Part shown: positions 1 to 8,033 of the stretch, in pieces
How the letters are laid out: each line of letters begins with the position of its first letter
How positions within the stretch are numbered: position 1 is the stretch's first letter
Origin: Sphaerochaeta associata
GTDB lineage: Bacteria > Spirochaetota > Spirochaetia > Sphaerochaetales > Sphaerochaetaceae
Direction of reading: 5' to 3'
DNA length: 64,000 bases
NCBI RefSeq assembly: GCF_022869165.1
Contig: NZ_CP094929.1
Location: 1,302,001 to 1,366,000 of the forward strand
Notes under the pieces: model-generated
What the model was told of the DNA's origin: nothing
Seen by the model: the letters and a program-made list of their open reading frames with translations, nothing else
The model's database searches: none
Translations under genes and position numbers: made by a program

Positions 1-664
1 TAGGCTCGGGGACGTCCTTGAAGCTGTAGTGCAGCTTCAGCTGCTCCCACTTGTACTGACCCATCCTGTGGTAGGGCAGCAGTTCGACCTGTTCGATGCA
101 GCTGAAGGCTTTCAAAAAGTCAGCCAGCTCTTTCAGCATCTGTTCCTCAAGCGTCCAGCCAGGAACCAATACATGTCGTATCCACACCTTCTTGCCGATG
201 CTCTGGCAGTAGGCGAGGGTGGACAAGGTGTTTGCGTTGCCCATGCCGGTAAGACTGAAGCACATCCTGTCGTCCAGGCTCTTGATATCCAGAAGGATCA
301 GGTCGGCGGCATCGAGCACCGGCTTGGCCAGTTCCAGCGGGACGCTGCCGGCAGTGTCGAGGGCTGTGTGCAAGCCTTCCTGCTTCAGTCGCTCGATTAC
401 GTCAAGTGCGAACTCGGGTTGCTTCAGCGGCTCTCCGCCGCTGATGGTGACCCCGCCCTTGGCGATGAAGTTCCGGTATCCCAGAATCTCCTTTACCAAG
501 TCCCTGCTGTCGGTGCTCTTTCCTCCCTTCAAATTCCATGTATCGGGATTATGACAATAGCGGCATCTCAGCGAGCACCCTTGCAGGAAGACCACATAGC
601 GCAGCCCCGGACCATCCAAGGTCCCGAGACTCTCCACCGAGTGTACAGATCCGATTACCGACAT
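1..664 (-). CDS. pflA: Pyruvate formate-lyase activating enzyme (3' end outside window)
   Basis: This radical SAM enzyme installs the glycyl radical on pyruvate formate-lyase. The N-terminus shows the cluster motif CSLRCRYCHNP (CxxxCxxC, binding the SAM-ligating 4Fe-4S cluster), followed by GGVTISGGEPLKQ and a DLILLDIKSLDD stretch, as in PflA. The start at 664 has an AGGAGG site 6 nt upstream that overlaps the pflB stop codon region. It begins 11 nt after pflB and is clearly co-transcribed. About 221 codons are visible of roughly 245 expected, so the C-terminus is cut by the window edge. Identification is firm. Confidence 0.95.
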   Translation of the reverse strand, partial: MSVIGSVHSVESLGTLDGPGLRYVVFLQGCSLRCRYCHNPDTWNLKGGKSTDSRDLVKEILGYRNFIAKGGVTISGGEPLKQPEFALDVIERLKQEGLHTALDTAGSVPLELAKPVLDAADLILLDIKSLDDRMCFSLTGMGNANTLSTLAYCQSIGKKVWIRHVLVPGWTLEEQMLKELADFLKAFSCIEQVELLPYHRMGQYKWEQLKLHYSFKDVPEP

Positions 665-675
665 GGTTTGCCTCC

Positions 676-2886
676 TTACAGGGATTCGTGGAAGGTGCGG
701 TGAATGACGTCAAGCTGCTGCTCGCGGGTGAGCTTGATGAAGTTGACCGCGTACCCGCTGACCCTGATTGTCAGCTGGGGATACTTCTCAGGGTGATCCA
801 TGGCATCCAGCAGGGTGCTTTTCTCCATGACGTTCACGTTGATGTGATGCCCTGTCTGGGCGAAGTAGCCGTCCATGAGGGTGGTCAGGTTGGCTGTCTG
901 CATCTCCTTGTTCTTTCCAAGGGTGGAAGGAACGATGGAGAAGGTGTAGCTGATGCCGTCCTGTGCATAGGCGTACGGCAGCTTTGCCACGCTCTTCATG
1001 CTGGCGACACAACCCTTCTTGTCACGACCGTGCATCGGGTTCGCTCCAGGAGCGAACGGTTCGCCCGCCTTCCTGCCGTCGGGGGTTGACCCGGTTTTCT
1101 TTCCATACACCACATTGCTGGTGATGGTCAGTACCGAGAGGGTGGGGATGCTCTGCCGATAGGTGGTATGCCTCTTCATTTTCTGCATGAATGATTTCAC
1201 CAACTCCCGGGCGATGGAATCGACGCGGTCATCGTCATTGCCATACGAGGGATAATCTCCCTCGATCTCAAAGTCGACGGCGAGGCCGCTCTCATCCCTG
1301 ATCGGTTTGACCTTGGCATGCTTGATGGCTGACAGGCTGTCGGCAACAACGCTCAGCCCCGCAATGCCGCCCGCCATGGTTCTGACTATCTGTTCGTCGT
1401 GCAAAGCCATCTCCAATCGTTCATAGCTGTATTTGTCGTGCATGTAATGGATGACATTCAGCGTGTCGATGTAGAGCTTTGCAAGCCAGCTGCTCATCGC
1501 CTCGAAGCGGTCCATCACCGTTGCATAGTCGAGGTACTCATCCGTGATGGGTGCCAAGGTGGGACCGATCTGCTCTCCGCTCTTCTCATCACGGCCGCCG
1601 TTGATTGCATAGAGCAACGTCTTGGCAAGATTCACCCGGGCGCCGAAGAACTGCATTTGTTTTCCGATGCGCATCGCGGATACGCAGCAGGCGATGCCAT
1701 AGTCATCCCCGTAGTCCGCTCTCATCAGATCGTCATTCTCATACTGGATCGAAGAGGTTTCGATGGAGAGCTTTGCACAGAAGTCCTTGAAGTCCTGGGG
1801 AAGTTTCTGACTCCACAGTATCGTGAGATTCGGCTCGGGAGCAGGCCCGAGGTTGGTCAGGCTATGGAGGAAGCGATAGCTCATCTTGGTGACCATGTGT
1901 CTTCCATCATGGCACATGCCTGCAATGGATTCGGTTACCCAGGTGGGGTCGCCGCTGAACAGCTGGTCGTAGGCCGGAGTTCGGAGAAATCGGATGATTC
2001 TGAGCTTCATGATGAAGTGGTCGACCAACTCCTGGATTTCCGCCTCGTTGAACGTTCCTGTCTTCAGGTCCTGCTCGGCATAGATGTCAAGGAAGGTGGA
2101 GACGCGCCCAAGGCTCATCGCAGCTCCATTCTGCTCCTTTGTTGCTGCAAGAAAGGCAAAGTACAGCCACTGAATGGCCTCCTTGGTGTTCTTGGCAGGT
2201 CCGGAAATGTCATAGCCGTAGGAGAGCGCCATTTCCTTGAGTTCGACAAGGGAGCGGATTTGCTCGCTGAGCTCCTCTCGGTCGCGAATAACCGCTTCAG
2301 TCATCGCGTCGAAGGTGTACTGTTGTTTGGCCTGCTTTTTCTGCTCGATCAGGAAATCGACACCATAGAGAGGGACGCGGCGGTAGTCGCCGATGATCCG
2401 TCCCCTCCCGTATGCATCGGGAAGTCCGGTGATGATTCCACTGTGGCGGACTTTCTTCATTTCGGTGGTATAGACATCGAAAACACCGTCGTTGTGAGTC
2501 TTTCGGTAGGAGAATACCTTATCCACGTCCTCGGGCAAGGTCCTGTCATAGGCCTGCAGTTCGGTATGCACCAACCTGATGCCTCCGAATGGCATGATGG
2601 CTCGCTTCAGGGGCTCGTCGGTCTGTAGGCCGACAATCTGTTCGAGCTCCTGGTCGATATAGCCGCTTCTATGACTGGTGATGGTGGAGATGGTTTTTTC
2701 GTCGATATCGTACATGCCGCCTCGTTGGCGTTCGACTGCAAGCAATGCCTTGAGCTTGTCCCAAAGCTTACGGGTGCGTTCCGTAGGCCCTTGCAAAAAG
2801 GATGCATCTCCATCGTACGGTGTATAATGCTCAACAATGAAGGATCTCGTGTCGATTTCGTACTTCCGGTCTTCTCTATCGTTCAT
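676..2886 (-). CDS. pflB: Formate acetyltransferase (pyruvate formate-lyase)
   Basis: This cytoplasmic glycyl-radical enzyme cleaves pyruvate plus CoA to acetyl-CoA and formate, the central anaerobic fermentation step. Of 736 residues (E. coli PflB has about 760), the adjacent catalytic cysteines are seen in [14 protein letters not shown] and the radical glycine loop RVSGYAVNF lies near the C-terminus. The start at 2886 has a GAGGAA site. It is transcribed ahead of pflA and divergently from the Crp/Fnr gene. The shared intergenic region carries CRP/FNR-like half-sites, so oxygen- or redox-dependent control is likely (inference). Confidence 0.97.
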   Translation of the reverse strand: MNDREDRKYEIDTRSFIVEHYTPYDGDASFLQGPTERTRKLWDKLKALLAVERQRGGMYDIDEKTISTITSHRSGYIDQELEQIVGLQTDEPLKRAIMPFGGIRLVHTELQAYDRTLPEDVDKVFSYRKTHNDGVFDVYTTEMKKVRHSGIITGLPDAYGRGRIIGDYRRVPLYGVDFLIEQKKQAKQQYTFDAMTEAVIRDREELSEQIRSLVELKEMALSYGYDISGPAKNTKEAIQWLYFAFLAATKEQNGAAMSLGRVSTFLDIYAEQDLKTGTFNEAEIQELVDHFIMKLRIIRFLRTPAYDQLFSGDPTWVTESIAGMCHDGRHMVTKMSYRFLHSLTNLGPAPEPNLTILWSQKLPQDFKDFCAKLSIETSSIQYENDDLMRADYGDDYGIACCVSAMRIGKQMQFFGARVNLAKTLLYAINGGRDEKSGEQIGPTLAPITDEYLDYATVMDRFEAMSSWLAKLYIDTLNVIHYMHDKYSYERLEMALHDEQIVRTMAGGIAGLSVVADSLSAIKHAKVKPIRDESGLAVDFEIEGDYPSYGNDDDRVDSIARELVKSFMQKMKRHTTYRQSIPTLSVLTITSNVVYGKKTGSTPDGRKAGEPFAPGANPMHGRDKKGCVASMKSVAKLPYAYAQDGISYTFSIVPSTLGKNKEMQTANLTTLMDGYFAQTGHHINVNVMEKSTLLDAMDHPEKYPQLTIRVSGYAVNFIKLTREQQLDVIHRTFHESL

Positions 2887-2943
2887 GGTGTTTCCTCTTT
2901 CACACGTTTCTCGTATACTTTTCTTGACTTTGGTATACCATGT

Positions 2944-2974
2944 TCACAGTATTTGTACTGTGATTGAAATCACA
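2944..2974. promoter_or_regulatory. Overlapping Crp/Fnr-type palindromes between pflB and the regulator gene
   Basis: TGTGA-N6-TCACA at 2959-2974 is a perfect CRP-type dyad. Its left half-site is also the right arm of a second perfect inverted repeat, TCACAGTA-TTTG-TACTGTGA (2944-2963). Three half-sites therefore sit side by side, 27-57 bp before the regulator ATG and 58-88 bp before pflB. The regulator encoded next to them is the obvious candidate ligand. Confidence 0.6.
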
Positions 2975-3000
2975 AATTGAGTATTTCACTAGGAGTTGGA

Positions 3001-3720
3001 ATGGAAGCCGCCAGTCAGTGCCAGAATTGCACAAACGACCGCTGTATACGCAGCGTCCCCCTCTTCGCCTCCCTGGAACCGGAGGCGGTGCATGCCCTAA
3101 CCGCCCAGATGGAGCATCGGAGCTTTCAGAAAGGAGAGATACTGGTGAGGGAGGGGGATTTAGCAAAGGGTTTCACGGTAATCCGCGAGGGTAGTGCCAA
3201 GGCATACCGGACCAATGCCGACGGCAGGGAGCAGATATTATACATCTTTCCTGCAAACGACTACTACGGAGCACGATTTCTGTTTACCGAAGAGAGGGTT
3301 CCCTACACGGTCGAGGCGTTGGAGGAGACACACGTCTGCATCCTCAGCAAGGCGCAGTTCGCATCGTTGCTTGAAAAACACAGCTCGGTTGCACTGCAAA
3401 TCATCGAGGCGATGGCGAACCGGATGAGCCGCCTTGAAACGGCGATGCAGAGCATGGGAGGCAGGAATGCCGACCTCAGAATTGCAAGCCTGTTGCTTGA
3501 ATTCAAGCAGCCCTACGGCCGTTACAACGGACCTTATCTTGAAATAACCCTTCCCCTGAGCAGGGAAGGGTTGGCTAATTATCTTGGGCTGGCCCGCGAG
3601 ACGCTCAGTCGCAAGCTGGTTCAGTTCGAGGAAGAGGGCTTGGTCGAGCTCGTCGGGCAGAAGGTGGTACGCATCCTGGACCTTGAGCGTCTGGTCGGCC
3701 TCTCGGTTATGGTCGATTAG
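3001..3720 (+). CDS. Crp/Fnr family transcriptional regulator, FNR-like cysteines
   Basis: 239 residues: N-terminal cyclic-nucleotide-binding-type beta roll, a long dimer helix and a C-terminal winged helix with the recognition segment ARETLSRKL typical of FNR/CRP. Cys7, Cys10 and Cys15 at the N-terminus plus Cys113 (ETHVCILSK) match the four cluster ligands of E. coli FNR in arrangement (the last N-terminal spacing is one residue shorter), so an oxygen-labile 4Fe-4S cluster is plausible. The ATG at 3001 has AGGAG 5 nt upstream. A TTG at 2977 lies inside the operator and is less likely. The divergent pflBA is the likely target. Confidence 0.88.
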   Translation: MEAASQCQNCTNDRCIRSVPLFASLEPEAVHALTAQMEHRSFQKGEILVREGDLAKGFTVIREGSAKAYRTNADGREQILYIFPANDYYGARFLFTEERVPYTVEALEETHVCILSKAQFASLLEKHSSVALQIIEAMANRMSRLETAMQSMGGRNADLRIASLLLEFKQPYGRYNGPYLEITLPLSREGLANYLGLARETLSRKLVQFEEEGLVELVGQKVVRILDLERLVGLSVMVD

Positions 3721-4253
3721 CTGTTTTGCATCGCTTTCGTATAGATGCTCTCTATCTCCTTTTTCCCCATCAATGCCTGAAGCAGGTAGGCGATGATGAT
3801 GATACCCGGAATATCGACGAGCAGCCGGGTTAGGGCGAAGGGAAGACCGAGTGCAGAGAATTCAAACAGGATCATCGGAATCTTGGTGGTGGACCAGGCT
3901 CCGAGGAAGATCAGGATGTTGGAGAACTTCACCCCTTTTCTCATGAACACGGCAGCCACCGGGAAGGCTCCGTAGAGGGGACCTGCTGCAGCTGAACCGA
4001 TGAAAAGGGCGAGCAGTATTCCTTTCAAGCCGCTGCCTTCCCCCATGTATTTGACCATGGTCTGCTTGGGAACCCAGATGTCCAGAAGCCCGAGGAGCAC
4101 GAAAATGGGAGGAATCACCAACAGCATCTCCTTGAGTTGGTATGCCGTTGTGCTCAGTACCTGCTGTCCAAGCTCCTTATTGAAAAGACCGGCAAGCAAC
4201 AGGACCACCGATACAATCAAGAATGAGCGATAGCGCTTCACAAAATGCTTCAT
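3717..4253 (-). CDS. Permease-like membrane protein, second half of a two-gene pair
   Basis: 178 residues with about five hydrophobic segments. It belongs with the YraQ/DUF318-type permease family, in which each half carries a conserved glycine/proline-rich segment (here IGSAAAGPLYGAFPVAAVFMR). Substrate is unknown; some relatives are tied to metal or arsenical handling. The start at 4253 has GGAGG 7 nt upstream and overlaps the stop of the upstream half by ATGA, showing translational coupling. A longer reading frame starting further upstream is out of frame with the partner and lacks membrane character. Its 3' end overlaps the convergent Crp/Fnr stop by 4 nt. Confidence 0.75.
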   Translation of the reverse strand: MKHFVKRYRSFLIVSVVLLLAGLFNKELGQQVLSTTAYQLKEMLLVIPPIFVLLGLLDIWVPKQTMVKYMGEGSGLKGILLALFIGSAAAGPLYGAFPVAAVFMRKGVKFSNILIFLGAWSTTKIPMILFEFSALGLPFALTRLLVDIPGIIIIAYLLQALMGKKEIESIYTKAMQNS

Positions 4254-4735
4254 ACTACTGCCTCCATGACCTGCCCGATGACGAAGGCCACAAGGAACGA
4301 AAAGACAAACGCAAGAGCGTTGCGATAGAGTGCAAGCTTTTTGCCGAAGTACTGCATTTCCACCGGAAGGGTGACGATGCCGACCATCATCAACGTTGAG
4401 ATGAACGCCCCGATTTGCATGTACCCGGCTCCTCCGTTGACTAAAAGAGCCGCAGTGGGGAAGGCGACAAATCCGGGAATCAGAGTGACCGCCCCTACGA
4501 TGGCTGCAAGCAGCACTCCCAGCCAACCGGATTCAGAACCGATTATTCTGAGAATCATCCGGTGGTCGAGCAGGCTGAGCAACAGACTGACGAGCAGGAT
4601 GACGACCAGAAACTGGGGAAGAATGTTTTCAAACGCCTTCCATGCTTTCAGTAAAGCCTTGCGGGTTTTCTCTCGGTCTTTTACAAAAGAGAGAAGCAGC
4701 AGTGCAGCGGTTGCACTATATAAAATGATGTTCAT
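4250..4735 (-). CDS. Permease-like membrane protein, first half of a two-gene pair
   Basis: 161 residues, mostly hydrophobic, with a cytoplasmic KDREKTRKALLKAWK helix followed by membrane segments and the motif VTLIPGFVAFPTAALLVNGGAGY. This mirrors the partner gene's IGSAAAGPLYGAFPVAAVF, so the pair probably forms one pseudo-symmetric transporter split into two chains. The start at 4735 lies downstream of a palindrome-rich leader. Function and substrate cannot be read from the sequence. Confidence 0.75.
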   Translation of the reverse strand: MNIILYSATAALLLLSFVKDREKTRKALLKAWKAFENILPQFLVVILLVSLLLSLLDHRMILRIIGSESGWLGVLLAAIVGAVTLIPGFVAFPTAALLVNGGAGYMQIGAFISTLMMVGIVTLPVEMQYFGKKLALYRNALAFVFSFLVAFVIGQVMEAVV

Positions 4736-4815
4736 CGATGGTATTCCTTTCTCCTACCTATATAACAAAAATATTTGCCTATGGCAACAATATACCTGTA
4801 TAATGTTACATCATA

Positions 4816-4860
4816 TATTTTTCTATAGATAGAAAAATAGCTATACTACTAAATTAGTAG
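4816..4860. promoter_or_regulatory. Two adjacent perfect palindromes upstream of permease and CBS genes
   Basis: TATTTTTCTAT (4816-4826) and ATAGAAAAATA (4829-4839) form an 11-bp perfect inverted repeat with a 2-nt centre. CTACTAA (4846-4852) and TTAGTAG (4854-4860) form a second with a 1-nt centre. They lie in the 226-bp divergent region and are too AT-rich and loop-free to be good terminators, so operators are more likely. Confidence 0.45.
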
Positions 4861-4961
4861 GAATTTTAGTCGCACTGAGCACAATTATCTTGCGTAATTG
4901 AAAACGGTGGGGTACGCTTGAAATAGATAAGACGCGTAGATTGACATAGTGGAGGTAATGT

Positions 4962-5405
4962 ATGGCAAATGTACAATCGATTCTGGATAAAAAAGGGAGT
5001 ACGGTAATCAGCATCGGACCCGATGATGCCCTTTCTCATGCACTCTTGAAACTGACCGAGCACAAAATCGGTGCATTGTTGGTACTCAACGAGCAGGGTG
5101 ACATCAAGGGAATCCTCTCTGAAAGAGACATCATCCGGCATTTCTCCAAGAGACTTGAGCATCTCAATACTGGTTCCATCAAGGTGCGCGAAGTGATGAC
5201 GACCGGAGTAACCTATGTCAAGCCTCATCAAAGCAGTGAGGACTGCCTGCAGCTCATGACCGCAGGTCGCTTCCGTCACCTTCCGGTTGTTGATGGAGAA
5301 AAGGTCATCGGCATGATATCCATCGGGGATGTGGTCAAGGCGGCCTTGGAAGAACGCGATTTCCAGATCGGCGAGCTTGAGCACTACATCACGAATGCCT
5401 ACTGA
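4962..5405 (+). CDS. CBS-pair domain protein
   Basis: 147 residues made of two tandem CBS motifs (about residues 15-70 and 80-140; typical GILSERDIIRHF and GMISIGDVV strands at the ends of each). Such stand-alone CBS pairs bind adenosyl nucleotides (AMP, ATP, SAM) and usually regulate a partner. Nothing else is fused here. GGAGG lies 6 nt before the ATG. It is divergent from the permease pair and followed by its own terminator, so it is monocistronic. The specific role is not predictable. Confidence 0.88.
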   Translation: MANVQSILDKKGSTVISIGPDDALSHALLKLTEHKIGALLVLNEQGDIKGILSERDIIRHFSKRLEHLNTGSIKVREVMTTGVTYVKPHQSSEDCLQLMTAGRFRHLPVVDGEKVIGMISIGDVVKAALEERDFQIGELEHYITNAY

Positions 5406-5438
5406 CCTGAACCAAACATTCTGCTCTTTTTTAGGAGA

Positions 5439-5465
5439 AAGCGCTTCCCTTGCGAGGCGCTTTTT
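5439..5465 (+). terminator. Intrinsic terminator after the CBS gene
   Basis: AAGCGC (5439-5444) pairs with GCGCTT (5457-5462) and the T-run continues to 5465. It ends 34 nt after the CBS stop codon. Confidence 0.8.
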
Positions 5466-5478
5466 ATCATACTATAAT
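5450..5478 (+). promoter_or_regulatory. Promoter for the DUF438 gene
   Basis: TTGCGA (5450-5455), 17 nt, TATAAT (5473-5478). The -35 lies inside the preceding terminator stem. The gene start is 29 nt downstream of the -10. Confidence 0.55.
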
Positions 5479-5507
5479 AGTAGGATATTAAATGAGAAGG
5501 AGAAATC

Positions 5508-6731
5508 ATGGACGATAAGAAAATTCAGAGGCTGAAGGAAATCATAGAAAGACTGCACAGTGGCGCTTCCAGTGATGAAGTGAAGAAGGATTTCGAGGCT
5601 GAATTCGGCACGGTGAGTGCAGAGGAGTTGGCTGCAGCCGAACGCAAGCTCATGGAAAGCGGTGCCATTGTTGTAGAGCAGGTCCAGAAGCTCTGTGATG
5701 TACACGCCTCGGTCTTTGGCGGCAGCATTGAAGAGATTCATCAGGGCAAGCAAGCCGACAAGACTCCCGGTCATCCGGCATTTGTTTTCATCAAGGAAAA
5801 CGAGGGGCTGACGAGTTTCATCAATACCGAGTTCAGCAACGCTGTAAAAGCCTACAAACAGGACAAGAGTGAAGCCGCCAAAGCGAATCTGCTTGCAGAG
5901 CTGAAGAGCCTGAGCAAGCTCGACAAGCACTATGCCCGAAAAGAGAATCTCTTCTTCCCCTATATGGAGAAAGCCGGGATCACTGCTCCTCCGAAGGTTA
6001 TGTGGGGGGTGGACGATGAGATTCGCGATCTTTGGAAATCCTGCATTCGCAGTCTTGAGACTGAGGGGACTGTACAAGAAGCCTCACTGGACAAGTTGAT
6101 CGAACAGGTACTGGGCATGATCAACAAGGAGAACAACATCCTCATGCCGATGCTCTCAGGTGTAATGGATGGTGATTCCTGGCTTACGGTCGCCCGCGAC
6201 AGCGCTGATATCGGATACTGTTTCAACGGAGGAATCGAGGGTGCAAGTCCTTCTGATGCCTTGACCTGGTACCGCTGGAATGCAAGTATGAGCGGCAAAG
6301 AGGACTTTGCTCCAAAACAGGAGACAAGTGGAGAGATCGTGCTGCCCAGCGGCCATCTTAACCTCGAAGAGTTGACTTGGATGCTCAACACGCTTCCAGG
6401 CGATGTCACCTTTGTTGGTGCCGATGACAAGGTCCGCTATTTCAGCGAAGGAAAGGACAGGGTTTTCCCACGTACCCGCAGCATCGTTGGACGCGAAGTA
6501 GCTCACTGCCATCCTCCCAAGAGCCTGGCTGTCGTCGAGAAGCTGGTCGAGGATTTCAAGGCCGGTCTGAAGGACAGTGAATCCTTCTGGATCCAGAAAG
6601 GCACCATGTTCATCCTGATTCGTTACTTTGCAGTCCGCAATGAGAAGCAGGAGTATTTGGGAGTCGTGGAAGTGACGGAAGAGATTTCCTCCCTGAGGAG
6701 TCTGGAGGGACAGAAGACCCTGCTCAGCTGA
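5508..6731 (+). CDS. DUF438 / hemerythrin-like / PAS domain protein
   Basis: 407 residues. N-terminal DUF438 segment (about 1-75), a hemerythrin-like helical region (about 80-250) with metal-ligand type histidines in GHPAFVFIKENE and KHYARKENLFFPYME, and a C-terminal PAS domain (about 290-400). Proteins of this architecture occur in fermentative anaerobes and are thought to sense redox or oxygen or NO through a di-iron or haem site; the output partner is unknown. AGAAGGAG precedes the ATG. The stop is followed by a strong bidirectional hairpin, so the gene is alone. Confidence 0.85.
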   Translation: MDDKKIQRLKEIIERLHSGASSDEVKKDFEAEFGTVSAEELAAAERKLMESGAIVVEQVQKLCDVHASVFGGSIEEIHQGKQADKTPGHPAFVFIKENEGLTSFINTEFSNAVKAYKQDKSEAAKANLLAELKSLSKLDKHYARKENLFFPYMEKAGITAPPKVMWGVDDEIRDLWKSCIRSLETEGTVQEASLDKLIEQVLGMINKENNILMPMLSGVMDGDSWLTVARDSADIGYCFNGGIEGASPSDALTWYRWNASMSGKEDFAPKQETSGEIVLPSGHLNLEELTWMLNTLPGDVTFVGADDKVRYFSEGKDRVFPRTRSIVGREVAHCHPPKSLAVVEKLVEDFKAGLKDSESFWIQKGTMFILIRYFAVRNEKQEYLGVVEVTEEISSLRSLEGQKTLLS

Positions 6732-6739
6732 GCAGTCAG

Positions 6740-6769
6740 AGGGCTGTAGGAGAGTGCTCCTATAGCCCT
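6740..6769. terminator. Bidirectional hairpin terminator between convergent genes
   Basis: A 13-bp stem (6740-6752 with 6757-6769, one G-T pair, 4-nt loop) lies between the DUF438 stop and the convergent 90-residue gene, whose stop codon is inside the hairpin. Confidence 0.7.
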
Positions 6770-7032
6770 TGCTCCTTCTTAAGTTGATTCATGAACGCCA
6801 GATAGGCGTAGATTTGCCCTTGTATCTCTGCATTTTTCAATACGCCCCTGCCTCCCCAATCCTGACCTTCGTAGACGGTCAGGTGATAATACTCACCTTC
6901 AAGGTCTAACATATTCAGGGGGCTGATTTTCTGTCTGGTTCTCAAATAATGCAGCGTAGTATCATACGCCTCATGGAAAGCACGCTGCTCTCCGGTGAGG
7001 TCCGGGTCGTGATCATCGTGTATCGTGTTCAT
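6760..7032 (-). CDS. Conserved hypothetical protein in the ndh2 operon
   Basis: 90 residues, acidic N-terminus (MNTIHDDHDPDLTGEQ), soluble, no membrane segment or signal peptide, no cysteines. Contains aromatic/charged stretches (GEYYHLTVYEGQDWGGRG) and looks like a small alpha/beta protein. I do not recognise a family. It starts 8 nt after the polyprenyl synthase stop with AAGGA as binding site, so it is the third gene of that operon. Confidence 0.65.
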   Translation of the reverse strand: MNTIHDDHDPDLTGEQRAFHEAYDTTLHYLRTRQKISPLNMLDLEGEYYHLTVYEGQDWGGRGVLKNAEIQGQIYAYLAFMNQLKKEQGL

Positions 7033-7040
7033 GCAAATCC

Positions 7041-8027
7041 TTATACAGAGCGCTTCGATAATTTGGTAAAGAGATTGCCAAGCTGTCTCTCAACCTGAGG
7101 ATGCGCAAGCCGCTTGATGTCCGAGAGCGCACGCATCTTGTATGATTCTGCAAGAATTTCTGCTTTTTGTACACCACCCAAAGATTCAACCAAGACCAGC
7201 GCCTGTTTTACGGTTTTTTCTTTTAATGGAACTGTAGAACTAAGCAGTAGATCCCGCAATTCCGCTCCTCCATTCCGTTGTTCCTGGTCCAAGGCATAGA
7301 TGAGCGGCAGGGTGGGGATCCCGCACTTCAAGTCATTGCCTGTCTGCTTACCAAGCTTGGATGAACTTCCTGCATAATCGAGAACGTCGTCTTGGATTTG
7401 GAAGGCCATACCCATGCAGTACCCGATTCTATGACACAGCATCTGCTTGACCGGAGGTGCTTCCTGCAATGCAACACCCGAATAACAACTCAATGCGAAC
7501 AGACTTGCCGTTTTTCCTGCAATCCTTCGGAGGTAGGTGTGTCGAGAGATGAGGAAATCACCTTGCCCTGCATCCTGGTCAAGCTCGCTTTCACACAAGC
7601 GGGAGAGAGCGGCAGAGACCACCCTGCTGTCCATTCCCCGTTCTTTGCCGCTTGTCAGCAGCAAGGCTTTCGCCAAGAGAAAATCACCGGCGAGGACTGC
7701 CTGCTTGGCTCCTACCTTGGCGTAGACCGTGGATTTGCCTCTGCGCTTGGAGGCGGAGTCAATAATATCGTCATGCACAAGAGAGGCCAAATGAATCAGT
7801 TCAATAACCGACCCAACCCTGACGGCATCCTCGGTGATCGAGTGCTCGCCTAGAGCGCTTGTAATCAAGACCAGTGCTGGTCGCAGCATTTTTCCCACCG
7901 ACTGGACATGGTCGAGTAAAATCGGACGGATAAAGCCATGAGCAGTGGCCACCGTATTTTCGATGGTACTGCTCACGTGTAGAAGCTGCTCTTTGAGTTC
8001 CTGCTCATCGTTCCAGAAATCGGTCAT
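7041..8027 (-). CDS. Polyprenyl diphosphate synthase (trans-isoprenyl, DmkB/IspB type)
   Basis: 328 residues of the all-alpha trans-prenyltransferase fold. GKMLRP (substrate entry), first aspartate-rich motif LVHDDIIDSASKRRGK and second FQIQDDVLDYAG are all intact, so it should be active. Such enzymes build the C30-C40 side chain of quinones or lipid carriers. It begins 6 nt after the NADH dehydrogenase stop, which ties it to a quinone for that enzyme; in Listeria the equivalent DmkB makes demethylmenaquinone for extracellular electron transfer. Exact chain length cannot be read. Confidence 0.9.
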   Translation of the reverse strand: MTDFWNDEQELKEQLLHVSSTIENTVATAHGFIRPILLDHVQSVGKMLRPALVLITSALGEHSITEDAVRVGSVIELIHLASLVHDDIIDSASKRRGKSTVYAKVGAKQAVLAGDFLLAKALLLTSGKERGMDSRVVSAALSRLCESELDQDAGQGDFLISRHTYLRRIAGKTASLFALSCYSGVALQEAPPVKQMLCHRIGYCMGMAFQIQDDVLDYAGSSSKLGKQTGNDLKCGIPTLPLIYALDQEQRNGGAELRDLLLSSTVPLKEKTVKQALVLVESLGGVQKAEILAESYKMRALSDIKRLAHPQVERQLGNLFTKLSKRSV

Positions 8028-8033
8028 GCCTTC

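Noticed and set aside
29-2628. Several long plus-strand reading frames opposite pflA and pflB
   Set aside because: They are antisense shadows of two firmly identified genes, lack ribosome binding sites and show no family motifs.
4254-4526. N-terminal extension of the second permease gene up to 4526
   Set aside because: It lies within the partner permease in another frame, is not hydrophobic, and the ATG at 4253 has a good GGAGG and an ATGA overlap.
4941-4946. TTGACA as -35 of the CBS gene promoter
   Set aside because: It lies only a few bases before the ribosome binding site, leaving no room for a -10 element.
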